From positions 51,639 through 115,638 of the forward strand of contig NZ_AMZB01000126.1 in assembly GCF_000313755.1 (NCBI RefSeq): a stretch of DNA of 64,000 bases. The letters are read 5' to 3'. Made by a program: the position numbers and the translations under genes. Below are positions 62,939-64,000 of the stretch, piece by piece. The stretch comes from Pseudomonas nitroreducens TX1. GTDB lineage: Bacteria; Pseudomonadota; Gammaproteobacteria; Pseudomonadales; Pseudomonadaceae. Every line of letters begins with the position of its first letter. Position 1 is the stretch's first letter. The notes beneath the pieces were generated by a model. That model saw nothing but the letters and a program-made list of their open reading frames with translations, was not told where the DNA came from and did no database searches.

Positions 62939-63937
62939 ATGACTGATTCCGCAAGCGCGCCGCAGGTTCCGGTGACAGTCCTCACCGGCTTCCTCGGGGC
63001 TGGCAAGACCACCCTGCTCAAGCACATCCTCAAGGCCGAGCACGGCCAGAAGATCGCCGTGATCGAGAACGAATTCAGCGAGACGCCGATCGATGCTCAA
63101 TTGCTCGGCGACGACGCGGTTCAGGTGACGACGCTGTCCAACGGCTGCGTCTGCTGCACCATCAATAGCGACCTTGAGCGGGCGCTCTACGTCCTGCTGG
63201 AGCGCCGCGACAACGGCGAGCTGGATTTCGACCGCGTGGTGATCGAGTGCACCGGCCTGGCCGACCCGGCCCCGGTGGCGCAGACTTTCTTCGTCGACGA
63301 GACCTTGCGCGAGCGCTACCTGCTCGACGGCATCATCACCTTGGTGGACGCCGCCAACGCCGACCGCCACCTGCAGGAGGCCATTGCCCAGGCCCAGGTC
63401 GGTTTCGGCGACCGCATCCTGATCAGCAAGGCCGACCTGGTTTCGCAGGAACAGTACGACGCGCTGGTCGAGCGCCTGCAGCGCATCAACCGCCGCGCCG
63501 AGATCCATGCCGTGAAGCACGGCGCCATCGAGTTGGAGCGCCTGCTCGACGTGCGCGGCTTCAACCTCAACGCTGACCTTGGCCTGCGCCCGCTGCTGCG
63601 CCCGGTACGCCCGGCGGCGGGCACCACCGACCGCATCACCACCCTGGTGTTGCGCAGCGACAACCCGCTGGATATCGAACGCCTCAGCGAATTCATGGAC
63701 GACCTGCTGCAATGGCACGGCAACTCACTGCTGCGCTACAAGGGCGTGCTGAACATCGCCGGCGAGGAGCGCCGCCTGGTGTTCCAGGGCGTGTTGCGGC
63801 TCTATGGATTCGACTGGGATACGCCGTGGAAAGGGGACGAGCAGCGCGAAAGCGTGATCGTCTTCATCGGTGACAACCTGCCGGAAGAAGAGATTCGCCG
63901 GGGCTTCGATCGCATTACCGGAGGCCCGACCGCCTGA
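62939..63937 (+). CDS. CobW/YjiA-type GTPase
   Basis: The 332-residue GTPase has Walker A GFLGAGKTTLL (17-27), the metal motif CVCC at residues 70-73 (NGCVCCTIN) and a C-terminal CobW domain. Such proteins act as metal (zinc or cobalt) chaperones. It follows ybdD, matching PA4604 as recalled. Confidence 0.9.
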   Translation: MTDSASAPQVPVTVLTGFLGAGKTTLLKHILKAEHGQKIAVIENEFSETPIDAQLLGDDAVQVTTLSNGCVCCTINSDLERALYVLLERRDNGELDFDRVVIECTGLADPAPVAQTFFVDETLRERYLLDGIITLVDAANADRHLQEAIAQAQVGFGDRILISKADLVSQEQYDALVERLQRINRRAEIHAVKHGAIELERLLDVRGFNLNADLGLRPLLRPVRPAAGTTDRITTLVLRSDNPLDIERLSEFMDDLLQWHGNSLLRYKGVLNIAGEERRLVFQGVLRLYGFDWDTPWKGDEQRESVIVFIGDNLPEEEIRRGFDRITGGPTA

Positions 63938-63942
63938 ATGAC

Positions 63943-63968
63943 AACGCCCGGCCAGTGCCGGGCGTTTT
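63943..63968 (+). terminator. Terminator after CobW gene
   Basis: AACGCCCGGC (63943-63952) pairs with GCCGGGCGTT (63957-63966) and is followed by TT, then GTTT. Confidence 0.88.
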
Positions 63969-63994
63969 GTTTGGTGCTCTTCGTAGGAGATTCT

Positions 63995-64000
63995 ATGTCT
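63995..64000 (+). CDS. Probable start of next gene, cut by window
   Basis: TAGGAG is followed at good spacing by ATGTCT at the very end of the window. Only two codons are visible, so the product cannot be named. Confidence 0.35.

Noticed and set aside
60663..62954. 763-codon open frame on the minus strand
   Set aside because: Antisense to cstA and ybdD with no domain pattern.

Overview
The window is chromosomal DNA from a high-GC Pseudomonas, most likely a relative of P. aeruginosa such as the P. citronellolis / P. nitroreducens group. Support comes from the codon usage, from Pseudomonas-type REP/REPIN repeats (GTAGGAGCGAGCTTGCTCGC and its inverse), and from gene blocks that match P. aeruginosa order as I remember it: mscL - radA - mapZ - DUF3015 - cstA - ybdD - cobW at the right end, and an AraC regulator - FabG-like reductase - thiolase - EamA transporter block near 19-25 kb. 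The species is an inference; no search was run.

The left 10 kb is accessory. From 1 to about 4.8 kb the DNA is visibly AT-richer and carries four genes without housekeeping relatives: a nuclease-like protein cut by the window edge, a DUF4238 protein, an unrecognised 560-residue protein and a single-pass membrane protein. The last three form a leftward string starting behind a small phage repressor. From 4.8 to 9.0 kb follow early genes, a replication initiator and a tyrosine integrase of the Pf1/Pf4 filamentous-phage (inovirus) type. Coat, adsorption, ssDNA-binding and Zot/assembly genes are absent, so this looks like a mini-element, satellite or deletion derivative rather than a full prophage. 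The integrase ends 8 bases before an intact selenocysteine tRNA gene (selC, 9021-9116). On the other side of selC lies a second, inverted remnant (9125-10217) with paralogues of two of the early genes and a ribbon-helix-helix regulator whose promoter holds three copies of an operator-like sequence.

From 10.3 to 18.9 kb is a patchwork of small and envelope genes: several hypotheticals, GrpB, a CigR/RcnB-like protein, a Gly-rich secreted protein, an overlapping GNAT - DsrE - GcvH-like - VanX-type peptidase operon, two DUF4136 lipoproteins, cmoM with a MazG-like pyrophosphohydrolase, and a MaoC-like protein. From 19 to 25 kb there is a lipid block (AraC regulator, EF-hand protein, FabG-like reductase, thiolase) and an Lrp/EamA pair.

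From 25 to 39 kb the theme is sulfur and osmolytes: an acyl-CoA-dehydrogenase-like protein beside tauABCD for taurine use, an OPT transporter, a BCCT choline/betaine transporter, then a leftward metQ - PLP sulfur enzyme - sigma-54-type activator operon. From 39 to 50 kb lie the cyanide-insensitive oxidase cioAB with a DUF2474 peptide, an MFS exporter, and a periplasmic molybdenum hydroxylase operon (Mo subunit, 2Fe-2S subunit, triheme cytochrome, XdhC and MocA maturation proteins). From 50 to 64 kb are rlmG, a DctP-like binding protein, fpr, a TerC/CBS protein, mscL, two small YdcH-type proteins, radA, mapZ, DUF3015, cstA, ybdD and a CobW-type GTPase.

Intergenic spaces are rich in palindromic REP-type repeats; a tandem array of about 93-bp units lies at 50.13-50.47 kb. 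The part most likely to hold something undescribed is the selC-associated inovirus-like element and its cargo.
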